A DNA stretch of 64,000 nucleotides from NCBI RefSeq assembly GCF_022884085.1, contig NZ_JAGGCS010000002.1, positions 1-64,000 of the forward strand, given 5' to 3'. The position numbers and the translations under genes are program-made. Origin of the DNA: Paenirhizobium cremeum. Its GTDB lineage: Bacteria > Pseudomonadota > Alphaproteobacteria > Rhizobiales > Rhizobiaceae. Below are positions 52,995 through 61,457 of this stretch, piece after piece. The notes below the pieces were generated by a model. The model did not search any database, was not told the DNA's origin, and was given only the letters and a program-made list of their open reading frames with translations. Each line of letters starts with the position of its first letter. Position 1 is the first letter of the stretch.

Positions 52995-55781
52995 CTACCT
53001 CGCCTGCTTCTTGAGAAAGATCGCCGTCAGTCCGATCAGCACCGGTATGGAGGCGAGGAGATACAGGATCTCCTTCTGCACATCGGCAAGGCCCAGCGCC
53101 TTGGAAAAGGCGCCGCGCGCGACCGTCACGAAATGCGTCGTCGGATAGTAGGTGCCGATCACCTGTCCGGCACCCTTTAGCGAGGAGACCGGGTCGATGA
53201 TGCCGGCGTACTGGACCGCCGGGATCAGCGTCAGCAGTGCGGTGCCGAACAGGGCGGCAATCTGGCTGGACACGAAGGTCGACACCAGCATGCCCAGCGC
53301 CGTCGTGCAGGTGACGTAGAGGAGTGCTGCAAGCGTGAAGGCGAAAAAACTGCCGGTGAAGGGAACGCGGAAGATGAAGACGGCGAAGGCGGTCAGCAGC
53401 ACGAAATTCAACATGGCAAGGACCACGTAGGGCAGTTGCTTGCCGAGCAGGAATTCCAGCCGGGTGGTCGGCGTCACGTAGAAATTGATGATCGAACCGA
53501 GTTCCTTCTCGCGCACCACGCTGAGCGCGGAAAGGATCGCGGGGATGAGCAGCAGGAGCAGCGGGATCACGGCAGGAGCCATGGCGACGAGGCTCTTGAC
53601 GTCGGGATTGTAGCGATAGCGCGTTTCCAGCGTGTAATTGCCCCTGGTGGCTTCCTCGCCATAGGCTTCGCGGATTTTCTCCGTGATCCAGTGGGCGTGC
53701 ACGCCCTGGACATAGCCGCTGATGGTTTCGGCGCGCGTCGGCATGGCGCCGTCGATCCAGGCGCCGATTTCCGGTGTCGCGCCGCGCAGGGCATCGCGGC
53801 CGAAATTCGGCGGGATTTCTATCGCCAGGCTGATCTCGCCGCCGCGCATGCGCCGGTCGAGATCGGCATAGTCGGTGATCGGCGGCTTCTCGACGAAATA
53901 GCGCGAGCCGGAAAGCTGTTGCGCATAGTCGTCGCTGATCGTCGTGCGGTCGTGGTCGAGAACGGCGAAGGTCAGGTCGTCGACGTCGAGATTGATGCCG
54001 TATCCGATGACGAACATCAGGATGACGCTGCCGAAAATCGCCAGCGTGCCGCGGATCGGATCGCGCTGCAGCTCCAGCATTTCCCGGCGGGAATAGCTGA
54101 ACATCCGCATGAGGTCGAAGAAGCGCCGGGTTGTGCGGACCGGGGCGGAGGCGGATGCCGCCGGTGCCCCGGCCGATGTCGTGGAGGTCTCAGCCGCTGA
54201 GGGCTCTGCGCCACCGGCCTTTGCGATCGCATCCTCGAGATAGGCAATGAAGGCCTCCTCTAGCGAGGCCGCTCCTCGTTTTGCGACGATTTCCGCGGGG
54301 CGGTCGCTGATGAGAACCGTTCCCGCATGCATCAGCGAGATGCGGTCGCAGCGTTCGGCCTCGTTCATGAAATGGGTCGAGACGAAGATCGTCACACCGT
54401 CCTTGCGGGAAAGATCGGCGAGGATCTGCCAGAAATTGTCGCGCGCCACGGGATCGACGCCGGAGGTCGGCTCGTCGAGGATCAGGATTTCCGGCGCATG
54501 CACCATGGCGACGGCAAGCGACAGGCGCTGGCGGATGCCGAGCGGCAATGCTTCCGGCAGCGTGTCCATGATGTCGGTGAGGCCGAAGCGCTCGGCCATT
54601 TCCCGGATGCGGGGCTCGATCGTTTCCGAGGGAAGATCGAAGAGCTTGGCATGCAGTTCTAGGTTCTGGCGAACCGTCAGCTCCGTATAGAGCGAGAAGG
54701 CCTGGCTCATGTAGCCGATGCGCCGGCGGGCGGCGAGGTCGGAGCTTTCGAGTTCCTTGCCGAAGAGTTTGGCTGTGCCTTCCGATGCCTGCAGAAGCCC
54801 GGTCAGCATCTTCATCGTGGTCGTCTTGCCGCAGCCGTTCGATCCGAGGAAGCCGAAGATCTCGCCTCGCTCGATCCGGAAGCTGACATCGTTGACGGCG
54901 GTGAAATCCCCGAAGCGCATCGAAAGATGCTCCGCCTCGATGGCGATTGCGCCGTCCATCGCGGGGTCCCTCGGGGGGATGACGAGGGTGCCGTGGCCGC
55001 TGCGTTTGTCTTCGGGCAGGAGTGCTATGAAGGCGTCGTCGACGGTCGGCGTGCCGGTGCGTTCCAGCAGCTCCTGCGGCGTTCCGGTTGCGAGCACGCG
55101 GCCCTCGTCCATCGCGACGAGCCAGTCGAAACGGGCGGCTTCCTCCATGTAGGCGGTGGCGACGATGACGGCCATGCCCGGCCTGCCGGCGCGGATGCGG
55201 TCGATCAGTTCCCAGAACTGCCGGCGCGACAGCGGGTCGACGCCGGTCGTCGGCTCGTCGAGGATCAAAAGATCCGGGTCGTGGATCAGCGAGCAGCAGA
55301 GGCTGAGCTTCTGCTTCATGCCGCCCGAAAGCTTGCCGGCAGGGCGGTCGGCAAAGGGGGCGAGCCCGGTGCTATCGAGGAGTTCGGCGATGCGGCGTTC
55401 GCGCTCTCTGCGGCTGTGCCCGAAGAGTTGGCCGAAGAAGTCGATATTCTCGAAGACCGAGAGTGTCGGATAGAGATTTTTACCCAGACCCTGAGGCATG
55501 TAGGCGATGCGCGGGCAGGTTCTCGCCCGGTGTCCTGCATCGGCCATGCTGCCGCCCAGCACCTCGACCTCGCCGGCCTGAATGGCGCGGGCGCCGGCGA
55601 TCAGCGACAGCAGGCTCGATTTGCCGACGCCGTCCGGGCCGACAAGGCCAACCAGCCCGTCGCCGGGAATGTCGAGCGTGATGGTATCGAGCGCCGTCGT
55701 CTTGCCATAGGTTAGCGAAACGCTGCGCAGGCTGGCGACGGGTTGCGCCTCTGTGTCTGCCGATGGGAGAGCGGAGCTCAT
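52995..55781 (-). CDS. Fused ABC exporter: two ATPase domains plus ABC-2 permease (RbbA/YhiH-like)
   Basis: A 928-residue three-part protein. ATPase 1 (about residues 15-235): Walker [10 protein letters not shown], signature [16 protein letters not shown], Walker [13 protein letters not shown]. ATPase 2 (about 260-490): Walker [14 protein letters not shown], an atypical signature [15 protein letters not shown], Walker [13 protein letters not shown]. An Ala/Ser/Thr-rich linker (about residues 525-560) leads to a permease (about 560-928) with the text [33 protein letters not shown]. Length and order match RbbA. The ATG at 55781 overlaps the HlyD gene by 4 bases; the partner permease begins 6 bases after its stop. 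Confidence 0.93.
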   Translation of the reverse strand: MSSALPSADTEAQPVASLRSVSLTYGKTTALDTITLDIPGDGLVGLVGPDGVGKSSLLSLIAGARAIQAGEVEVLGGSMADAGHRARTCPRIAYMPQGLGKNLYPTLSVFENIDFFGQLFGHSRRERERRIAELLDSTGLAPFADRPAGKLSGGMKQKLSLCCSLIHDPDLLILDEPTTGVDPLSRRQFWELIDRIRAGRPGMAVIVATAYMEEAARFDWLVAMDEGRVLATGTPQELLERTGTPTVDDAFIALLPEDKRSGHGTLVIPPRDPAMDGAIAIEAEHLSMRFGDFTAVNDVSFRIERGEIFGFLGSNGCGKTTTMKMLTGLLQASEGTAKLFGKELESSDLAARRRIGYMSQAFSLYTELTVRQNLELHAKLFDLPSETIEPRIREMAERFGLTDIMDTLPEALPLGIRQRLSLAVAMVHAPEILILDEPTSGVDPVARDNFWQILADLSRKDGVTIFVSTHFMNEAERCDRISLMHAGTVLISDRPAEIVAKRGAASLEEAFIAYLEDAIAKAGGAEPSAAETSTTSAGAPAASASAPVRTTRRFFDLMRMFSYSRREMLELQRDPIRGTLAIFGSVILMFVIGYGINLDVDDLTFAVLDHDRTTISDDYAQQLSGSRYFVEKPPITDYADLDRRMRGGEISLAIEIPPNFGRDALRGATPEIGAWIDGAMPTRAETISGYVQGVHAHWITEKIREAYGEEATRGNYTLETRYRYNPDVKSLVAMAPAVIPLLLLLIPAILSALSVVREKELGSIINFYVTPTTRLEFLLGKQLPYVVLAMLNFVLLTAFAVFIFRVPFTGSFFAFTLAALLYVTCTTALGMLVSTFVSSQIAALFGTALLTLIPAVQYAGIIDPVSSLKGAGQVIGTYYPTTHFVTVARGAFSKALGLADVQKEILYLLASIPVLIGLTAIFLKKQAR

Positions 55782-56851
55782 TGGACGAGCTTGCCCTCCA
55801 GATCGGCCGGCCACGGGGTCTCGGGATCGACGCGGACATAGGCCACGCCGGGCACGCCGGTCTTCACGAGCTGGAGGTATTTCTGCAAGAGTTCCGGCTT
55901 GATCTTGGCCTTGACGCGGAACATCAGCTTCTCCCGCTCGACGGCCGTCTCCACCGATTTCGGCGTGAACTGGGCGACACTGGCGACATAGGTGACCGTG
56001 GCCGGCACCAGATAGTCCGGCAGGGCATCGAGCTTCAGGCGGGCCTCTGAGCCGATCGACAGCTTGCCGGCGGATTCCGTCGGCAGGAAGAAGCTCATAT
56101 AGACGTCGCCGAGATCGACGAGGTTGACGACGCGACCGCCCCCGGCGACGATTTCACCCGGCTGGGCAACGCGAAACTGCACGCGACCGTCACGCGGCGC
56201 CGTCAGCAGGCTGTCTTCGATTTGCGTCCTGATGGTATCGATGGCCGCGTTCGCGGCATCGGACGCCGCCTTGGCATCGACCACCTGGGCATCGGCCGAG
56301 CTGATGGCTGCGTCGGCCGCTGCCGATTCGGCTTCTGCCGCCGCAACGGCTGCGCGGGCGCCCTCCACGGCAAAGCGGGCGTCTTCCAGCTGCTGGGTGG
56401 AGATGGTGCTCGATTTCGCCAACTGCTCGGCGCGGGCTTCCTGGTTCATCGCGCTTTCGAGCTGCACCCTGCGCTGGGCGATGGCCGCTTCGGCGGCGCG
56501 TTTTTCCGCATTGCGCTGGACGACCTGCGCATTGGCCGTATCGATGCCGATGGTGGCGCGCCGGGCCTGCGCTTCGGCCTGCTTGAGCTGGGTATCGAGT
56601 TCGCGGGTGTCGATCTGGGCGATCCTGTCGCCGGCTTTGACGAAATCCCCTTCGTCCACGAAGATTTCGCTGATACGGCCGGCAAACTTGGCGGAAACGT
56701 CCACCTCCACGGCCTCGATGCGGCCATTGCCGCTGGCGATTCCGGCGGGAAGCTCCGAGGCTGAGATCGACTGCCATGCGTAGTAGCCGCCGCCGGCGGC
56801 AAGAGCCACGATGATCGCCAGAATGATGCCGTTCAGTTTGGGAAGTTTCAC
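55778..56851 (-). CDS. HlyD-family membrane fusion protein
   Basis: A 357-residue periplasmic adaptor anchored by one N-terminal span ([22 protein letters not shown]). A barrel-sandwich (lipoyl) half begins near residue 40 ([55 protein letters not shown]), a long Ala-rich coiled coil spans about 75-195, and the second half follows ([46 protein letters not shown]). It links the exporter encoded downstream to an outer-membrane channel. Start is a GTG (56851) with GGGGG upstream. A palindrome at 56910 may be its operator. Confidence 0.92.
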   Translation of the reverse strand: MKLPKLNGIILAIIVALAAGGGYYAWQSISASELPAGIASGNGRIEAVEVDVSAKFAGRISEIFVDEGDFVKAGDRIAQIDTRELDTQLKQAEAQARRATIGIDTANAQVVQRNAEKRAAEAAIAQRRVQLESAMNQEARAEQLAKSSTISTQQLEDARFAVEGARAAVAAAEAESAAADAAISSADAQVVDAKAASDAANAAIDTIRTQIEDSLLTAPRDGRVQFRVAQPGEIVAGGGRVVNLVDLGDVYMSFFLPTESAGKLSIGSEARLKLDALPDYLVPATVTYVASVAQFTPKSVETAVEREKLMFRVKAKIKPELLQKYLQLVKTGVPGVAYVRVDPETPWPADLEGKLVQ

Positions 56852-56909
56852 CGGTAGCCCCCGTATCGAAGTGCGATCTCCCTTTCCGGAAGGGGATACG
56901 CATCGCGTC

Positions 56910-56923
56910 TAATCGTTTGATTA
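56910..56923. promoter_or_regulatory. Candidate operator upstream of the HlyD exporter operon
   Basis: Perfect inverted repeat TAATC-GTTT-GATTA, 59 bases before the exporter start codon, in an AT-rich patch. Size and spacing suit a TetR-like dimer; exporters of this kind are often TetR-controlled, but no TetR gene lies next to it here. Confidence 0.4.
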
Positions 56924-57005
56924 AAACAATATGGTCCAGGCAGGCGCAATAGCTTCGGGATGACACCAGCCGAAAAAATCGGCGAGGGCGGATCCTGTTT
57001 CGATT

Positions 57006-57797
57006 TTAGGTTGCGGGGCTGTTTTCGGCAAGAAAAAGCGCGACGCCCGCCGCCGAGAGCGCTTCGGCGATATCCGGCGGCGGCGGCCTGTCCGTTGCCA
57101 ATTCGGCGATTTCGGCAAAATCGCAGACCTTGACGAGGCCCTGGCGGCCGAATTTGGAATGGTCGGTCACGACGAGGGTGCGTTTCCCGCGGGACAGTAC
57201 GGTGCGTGCGAATTCGGCCTCGTTCAGATCGTAATCCATGATGCCGGTTGCCGCGTCGACGGCGCCTGCCGAGATCACCGCATGGGTGACGTTGAAACGG
57301 CTGACGAATTCGATGGCCGACACGCCGAAAGCCGCGGCATTGTCGCTGCGCAGTTCGCCTCCGGCCATATAGACCTTGTTGTCGTTGACGGTTGCAAGCG
57401 TGCGGGCGATGTCCGAGGAATTGGTGACGACGGTCAGCCGCCGGTGGCCCAGCAGTTCGCGTGCGAGAAAACTCGTTGTCGTGCCAGTGTCGAGCATGAT
57501 GGAATCGCCGTCGCGGATCGTGGCGGCGACGGCCCGGGCAATGGCTTTCTTGGCAGGGGCGTTTTCCCGCATCCGCTTCTCAAACGGCGCTTCGCCGACC
57601 GAGGTCGGCAGTGCAATCGCGCCGTGCATCCGCACGACGACGCCGTTTTCGGCGAGCGGCTTTATGTCGCGGCGCACGGTTTCAAGCGAAACGCGCAATC
57701 GGCGGGCAAGATCGGAAATCGAAAGCGTTCCGTCCTGCTGTAGAAATCGCAAGATCTCCCTGTGGCGCTTCGGTTCGTTCATGGCTCCCCGTTTCAT
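57006..57797 (-). CDS. DeoR/GlpR-family transcriptional regulator
   Basis: A 263-residue repressor-type protein. The helix-turn-helix reads REILRFLQQDGTLSISDLARRLRVSLETVRRDIKPLAENGVVVRMHGAIALP, the standard DeoR beginning, and the sugar-phosphate-binding domain follows (DSIMLDTGTTTSFLARELLGHRRLTVVTNSSDIARTLA, VISAGAVDAATGIMDYDLNEAEFARTVLSRGKRTLVVTDHSKFGRQGLVKVCDF). Ligands of the family are phosphorylated sugars or polyols. It is divergent from the phosphotransferase operon at 58083, a probable target. The ATG five codons in (57782) is an alternative start. Confidence 0.9.
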   Translation of the reverse strand: MKRGAMNEPKRHREILRFLQQDGTLSISDLARRLRVSLETVRRDIKPLAENGVVVRMHGAIALPTSVGEAPFEKRMRENAPAKKAIARAVAATIRDGDSIMLDTGTTTSFLARELLGHRRLTVVTNSSDIARTLATVNDNKVYMAGGELRSDNAAAFGVSAIEFVSRFNVTHAVISAGAVDAATGIMDYDLNEAEFARTVLSRGKRTLVVTDHSKFGRQGLVKVCDFAEIAELATDRPPPPDIAEALSAAGVALFLAENSPAT

Positions 57798-57849
57798 CGC
57801 TGTCGCAAGCAGATAGCGATGCTTTGGCGGCGGGAAAATGTAAAGTCAC

Positions 57850-57876
57850 AAAAACGGGCAGAAAAACACATAAAAC
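57850..57876. promoter_or_regulatory. A-rich direct repeats between the DeoR gene and the phosphotransferase operon
   Basis: AAAAAC occurs at 57850-57855 and 57862-57867, and AAAAC at 57872-57876, that is, roughly every helical turn, in a short AT-rich patch just upstream of a -35-like TTGACA. The 285-base gap (57798-58082) has no other gene apart from the leader ORF at 58015. The repeats are a possible DeoR binding site. Confidence 0.35.
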
Positions 57877-57888
57877 CACATCGGCCGA

Positions 57889-57917
57889 TTGACAGGCCGG
57901 CTTTTCTCGCGTGAGAT
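57889..57917 (+). promoter_or_regulatory. Candidate sigma-70-type promoter for the phosphotransferase operon
   Basis: TTGACA at 57889-57894 is a perfect -35 box; 17 bases later TGAGAT (57912-57917) is a weak -10. It would start a transcript near 57924 with a leader of about 90 bases before the small ORF at 58015. Confidence 0.4.
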
Positions 57918-58014
57918 TGCAGGCGATCCTGTCGCGTCCCACGACAAAAACAATGCGGGAACGGCGCGAGGGATTGGCCTGAAACATTTCAAGCGTTCGA
58001 CCGGGAGAAGCTGC

Positions 58015-58086
58015 ATGTCTTTCCACCAGCCAGCCTTCATGACGTCCGATGGCCCCTGCCAGCAGGCGGGCAGGGTGGCGCGATGA
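58015..58086 (+). CDS. Putative 23-codon leader ORF overlapping the phosphotransferase start
   Basis: ATG 58015 is preceded by GGGAGAAG at a good distance, a better ribosome site than that of the gene it precedes. The peptide starts MSFHQPAF and ends AGRVAR; its stop codon overlaps the phosphotransferase start (ATGA, 58083-58086). It probably couples translation of the main gene, or it may be the true start of a frame-shared leader. The same frame is open upstream to 57889. Coding is not certain. Confidence 0.4.
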   Translation: MSFHQPAFMTSDGPCQQAGRVAR

Positions 58087-59006
58087 GCGTTTCCATGCCG
58101 TCGGAAGCCATCGTCCCGAAGGCCGGGGACGAGCGGATAAGGGCCTTGCCCTGCTGGAACGGTGCGATCGAGATTTCCCTGCTCAAGGGCGGCATCAGCA
58201 ATGAGAGCTATGTGGTGCGCGATGCCGGCGGTCTGCATGTCGTGCGTTTCGGCAGCGACTATCCGTTTCACCATGTCTTTCGCGACCGCGAGCTTATGAC
58301 GGCCGAGGCCGCGCAGGCCGCGGGCTTCGGCCCGGACATTCATTACGCCGAACCGGGCGTGATGGTGACGGGGTTCATCGAGGGCAAGACGTTCACCGCG
58401 CAGGACGTGATCGCCGAACGCGGACGGATCGCCCGGCTGCTCAGGGATTTTCATGACACCATGCCTCGCTTTGTCAGGGGCGTGGCCTTCCTGTTTTGGC
58501 CCTTCCATGTCATTCGCGATTACGCCTACACGCTGGAGAAGGGCAAAAGCCGCATGACGGCGGAACTGCCCGGCTATCTGGCGATTGCCGATGAACTTGA
58601 GAAAGCGCAATCGCCGCTGCCGATCGTCTTCGGCCACAACGATCTTCTGCCGGCCAACATCATGGATGACGGCAAGCGTCTGTGGCTGATCGATTATGAA
58701 TATGCCGGCTTCTCGACGGCGATGTTCGATCTTGCCGGGGTGACCTCGAATGCGGGGTTTTCGGCCGATCAGTCCGATGATTTCCTCGCCACCTATCTCG
58801 GGACGACGCCCGATCCCGGCATCCGCCGTTCGCTTGCAGCCATGCAATGCGCTTCGCTGCTGCGCGAGGCGATGTGGAGCATGGTGTCGGAACTGCATCT
58901 GTCGGCGCCGGGCGCCGACTACGTCGCCTACACCGCTGAAAATCTCGACCGGCTCGCTGTCGCCCTCGACCATTATCGTAGCCTTTACGGAAAGACGTCT
59001 CCATGA
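58083..59006 (+). CDS. Choline-kinase-like phosphotransferase (aminoglycoside/choline kinase superfamily)
   Basis: A 307-residue kinase-fold protein. N-terminal lobe text KGGISNESYVVRDAGGLHVVRFGSDYPFHHVFRDRELMTAEAAQAAGFGPDIHYAEPGVMVTGFIEGKTF is followed by the catalytic loop VFGHNDLLPANIMDDGKRLWLIDYEYAGFSTAMFDLAG: His185-Asn-Asp187 with Asn192 and the metal-binding Asp of LIDYEYAG. These are the motifs of LicA-type choline kinases. The start overlaps the leader ORF and the stop overlaps the next gene, a methylglycine-type dehydrogenase. An alcohol such as choline, ethanolamine or a related amino alcohol is the probable phosphate acceptor. Confidence 0.86.
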   Translation: MSVSMPSEAIVPKAGDERIRALPCWNGAIEISLLKGGISNESYVVRDAGGLHVVRFGSDYPFHHVFRDRELMTAEAAQAAGFGPDIHYAEPGVMVTGFIEGKTFTAQDVIAERGRIARLLRDFHDTMPRFVRGVAFLFWPFHVIRDYAYTLEKGKSRMTAELPGYLAIADELEKAQSPLPIVFGHNDLLPANIMDDGKRLWLIDYEYAGFSTAMFDLAGVTSNAGFSADQSDDFLATYLGTTPDPGIRRSLAAMQCASLLREAMWSMVSELHLSAPGADYVAYTAENLDRLAVALDHYRSLYGKTSP

Positions 59007-61444
59007 CCATGCTTCCTTCCCATGCCCAGATCGTCGTCATTGGCGGCGGCATCATCGGCTGTTCGACCGCCTATCATCTCGCCCGAGACCACAAGGCGGA
59101 TGTGGTGCTTTTGGAGCAGGGCACGCTGACCTCCGGTTCCACCTGGCATGCGGCAGGTCTCGTCGGCCAGTTGCGTTCGTCGGCCTCGATTACCCGCGTG
59201 CTGAAATATTCGGTCGAGCTCTACAAGGGTCTGGAGGCCGAGACCGGGCTTGCGACCGGCTGGAAGATGACCGGCTGCCTGCGGCTTGCCACCAATCAGG
59301 ACCGCTGGACGGAATTCCGCCGTCTTGCCACCACCGCCGGCAGCTTCGGCATGGAGATGCATCTGGTCTCGCCGGAAGAGGTCAAGCGGATGTGGCCGCT
59401 GATGAATGTCGACGATCTCGTCGGTGCAAGCTGGTTGCCGACGGACGGACAGGCGAGCCCCTCCGACATTACCCAGTCGCTGGCGAAGGGTGCGCGCATG
59501 CATGGCGCGAAGATCGTCGAGAACGTCCGGGTAACGGGCTTCGACATGAAGGACGGCCGCATCGTCGCGGTGAAGACGACGCTCGGCGACATCGCCTGCG
59601 AGAAGGTCGTGAACTGTGCCGGACAGTGGGCGCGTCAGGTTGGCGCGATGGCCGGCATCAACGTGCCGCTGCAGCCGGTCAAGCACCAGTATATCATCAC
59701 CGAGAAGATCGACGGGCTTGCCACCGACGCCCCGACGATCCGCGATCCGGACCGCCGCACCTATTTCAAGGAGGAGGTCGGCGGCCTGGTGATGGGCGGC
59801 TACGAGCCAAATCCTCAGGCCTGGACGACCGGAGACGTGCCGGACGAATGGGCCTTCCGCCTGTTCGACGACGATTTCGATCATTTCGAGCAGCACATGG
59901 TGCAGGCCATTGAGCGCATTCCGGCGCTGGAAAAGGCCGGCGTCAAGCAGATGATTAACGGCCCCGAGAGCTTTACTCCCGATGGAAACTTCATTCTCGG
60001 CGTCGCGCCGGAATGCTCCAACATGTTTGTCGGCGCGGGCTTCAATGCCTTCGGCATCGCTTCCGGCGGCGGTGCGGGCTGGGTGCTGGCACAGTGGGTC
60101 GTGGATGGCGAAGCGCCGCTCGATCTCTGGGTGGTCGATATCCGGCGCTTCTCCGGCATGCATCGCGACCGCCAATGGGTGCTCGACCGCACGCTCGAGG
60201 CCTATGGCAAGCACTACACCGTCGCCTTCCCGCATGAGGAATATGAAAGCGGCCGGCCGCGGCTGACCTCGCCCCTCTACGAGCGGCTGAAGGCCCATGG
60301 CGCCGTGTTCGGCTCCAAGCTCGGCTGGGAACGGCCGAACTGGTTTGCCCTCGCGGGTACGGAAGGGCGGGATGTCTACTCGATGGGCCGGCAGAACTGG
60401 TTCGATGCGGTCGGCGCCGAACACGCCCATGTGCGCGAAGCCGTCGGCATCTTCGACCAGTCCTCCTTCGCCAAATACGAGGTGACCGGCCCCGATGCGC
60501 TGAAGGTACTGGACCACATCTGCGCCAACGACGTGACCAAGCCGGTCGGTCGCCTGACCTATACCCAGCTTCTCAACACCCGTGGCGGTATCGAGGCGGA
60601 CATGACGGTCGCCCGTTTCGGCGAAGACAGGTTCTACATCGTCACCGGCACAGGCTTCCGCACCCATGATTTCGGCTGGATCGCCGACCATGTTCCGGCA
60701 GGCGCGCGGGTGGAGATGGTGGATGTCACCGAGGACTGGGGCACGCTGTCGCTGATGGGGCCGAGGGCACGGGACGTTCTGGCCGCCGTGACGAAGGCGG
60801 ATGTCTCGAACGCCGCATTCCCCTTCGGCCATGCGCGGGAAATCGCCATCGCCGGAAGTACGGTGCGGGCCCTGCGCATCACCTATGTCGGCGAACTTGG
60901 CTGGGAGCTGCATGTCCCCATCGGTGCCATCGGCGAGGTGTTCGATGCCCTGATGGCGGCGGGACAGCCGTTCGGAGTCAAGCCGGTCGGCTATCGGGCG
61001 CTGGAATCGCTTAGGCTGGAAAAGGGCTATCGCGCCTGGGGCTCCGACATCACACCGAACGATACGCCGCTTGAAGCCGGGCTCGGTTTTGCCGTGAAAC
61101 TCAAGCGTAACGCCGATTTCCTCGGCCGCTCCGCGCTTGAGGCCGTAGCCGGCCAACCGCTGAAGAAGCGGCTGATGGGGTTCACCGCCGGACCGGATGT
61201 CGTCCTGCTCGGTCGCGAGACGATCCTGCGCAACGGCGAGCCGGTCGGCTATCTCACCAGCGGCGGCTATGGCTACACGCTCGGCAAGGCAATCGGCTAC
61301 GGCTATGTCCGCAATGCCGAGGGGGTCAGCGACGACTACCTGACGAGCGGTTCCTACGAACTCGTCGTCGCGATGGAAAAGGTCCCCGCCGAAATCCATC
61401 TCGGGCCGATGTTCGATCCTGGCATGGAGCGGATCAAGGCCTGA
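59003..61444 (+). CDS. FAD- and folate-dependent oxidative demethylase (dimethylglycine/sarcosine dehydrogenase-like)
   Basis: An 813-residue two-part enzyme. The N-terminal DAO domain (about residues 10-380) has the FAD motif VIGGGIIGCSTAYHLARD and SGSTWHAAGLVGQLRSS, whose His corresponds to the covalent flavin attachment site of dimethylglycine dehydrogenases. The C-terminal GcvT part (about 430-810) contains SSFAKYEVTGPDALKVLDHICANDV, RGGIEADMTVARFGEDRFYIVTGTGF and YVGELGWELHVP, which bind tetrahydrofolate and take up the methyl-derived C1 unit. Likely substrates are N-methylated glycines from choline or betaine. It overlaps the kinase gene by 4 bases. Confidence 0.88.
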   Translation: MTMLPSHAQIVVIGGGIIGCSTAYHLARDHKADVVLLEQGTLTSGSTWHAAGLVGQLRSSASITRVLKYSVELYKGLEAETGLATGWKMTGCLRLATNQDRWTEFRRLATTAGSFGMEMHLVSPEEVKRMWPLMNVDDLVGASWLPTDGQASPSDITQSLAKGARMHGAKIVENVRVTGFDMKDGRIVAVKTTLGDIACEKVVNCAGQWARQVGAMAGINVPLQPVKHQYIITEKIDGLATDAPTIRDPDRRTYFKEEVGGLVMGGYEPNPQAWTTGDVPDEWAFRLFDDDFDHFEQHMVQAIERIPALEKAGVKQMINGPESFTPDGNFILGVAPECSNMFVGAGFNAFGIASGGGAGWVLAQWVVDGEAPLDLWVVDIRRFSGMHRDRQWVLDRTLEAYGKHYTVAFPHEEYESGRPRLTSPLYERLKAHGAVFGSKLGWERPNWFALAGTEGRDVYSMGRQNWFDAVGAEHAHVREAVGIFDQSSFAKYEVTGPDALKVLDHICANDVTKPVGRLTYTQLLNTRGGIEADMTVARFGEDRFYIVTGTGFRTHDFGWIADHVPAGARVEMVDVTEDWGTLSLMGPRARDVLAAVTKADVSNAAFPFGHAREIAIAGSTVRALRITYVGELGWELHVPIGAIGEVFDALMAAGQPFGVKPVGYRALESLRLEKGYRAWGSDITPNDTPLEAGLGFAVKLKRNADFLGRSALEAVAGQPLKKRLMGFTAGPDVVLLGRETILRNGEPVGYLTSGGYGYTLGKAIGYGYVRNAEGVSDDYLTSGSYELVVAMEKVPAEIHLGPMFDPGMERIKA

Positions 61445-61457
61445 GCCGGTTCAGGCC
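61438..61457. terminator. Hairpin formed across two convergent stop codons
   Basis: GGCCTGA-GCCGGT-TCAGGCC: the TGA of the plus-strand dehydrogenase and the TCA (stop) of the minus-strand amidase are part of the two arms of a perfect 7-bp stem. It may terminate in both directions, but lacks T-runs. Confidence 0.45.
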
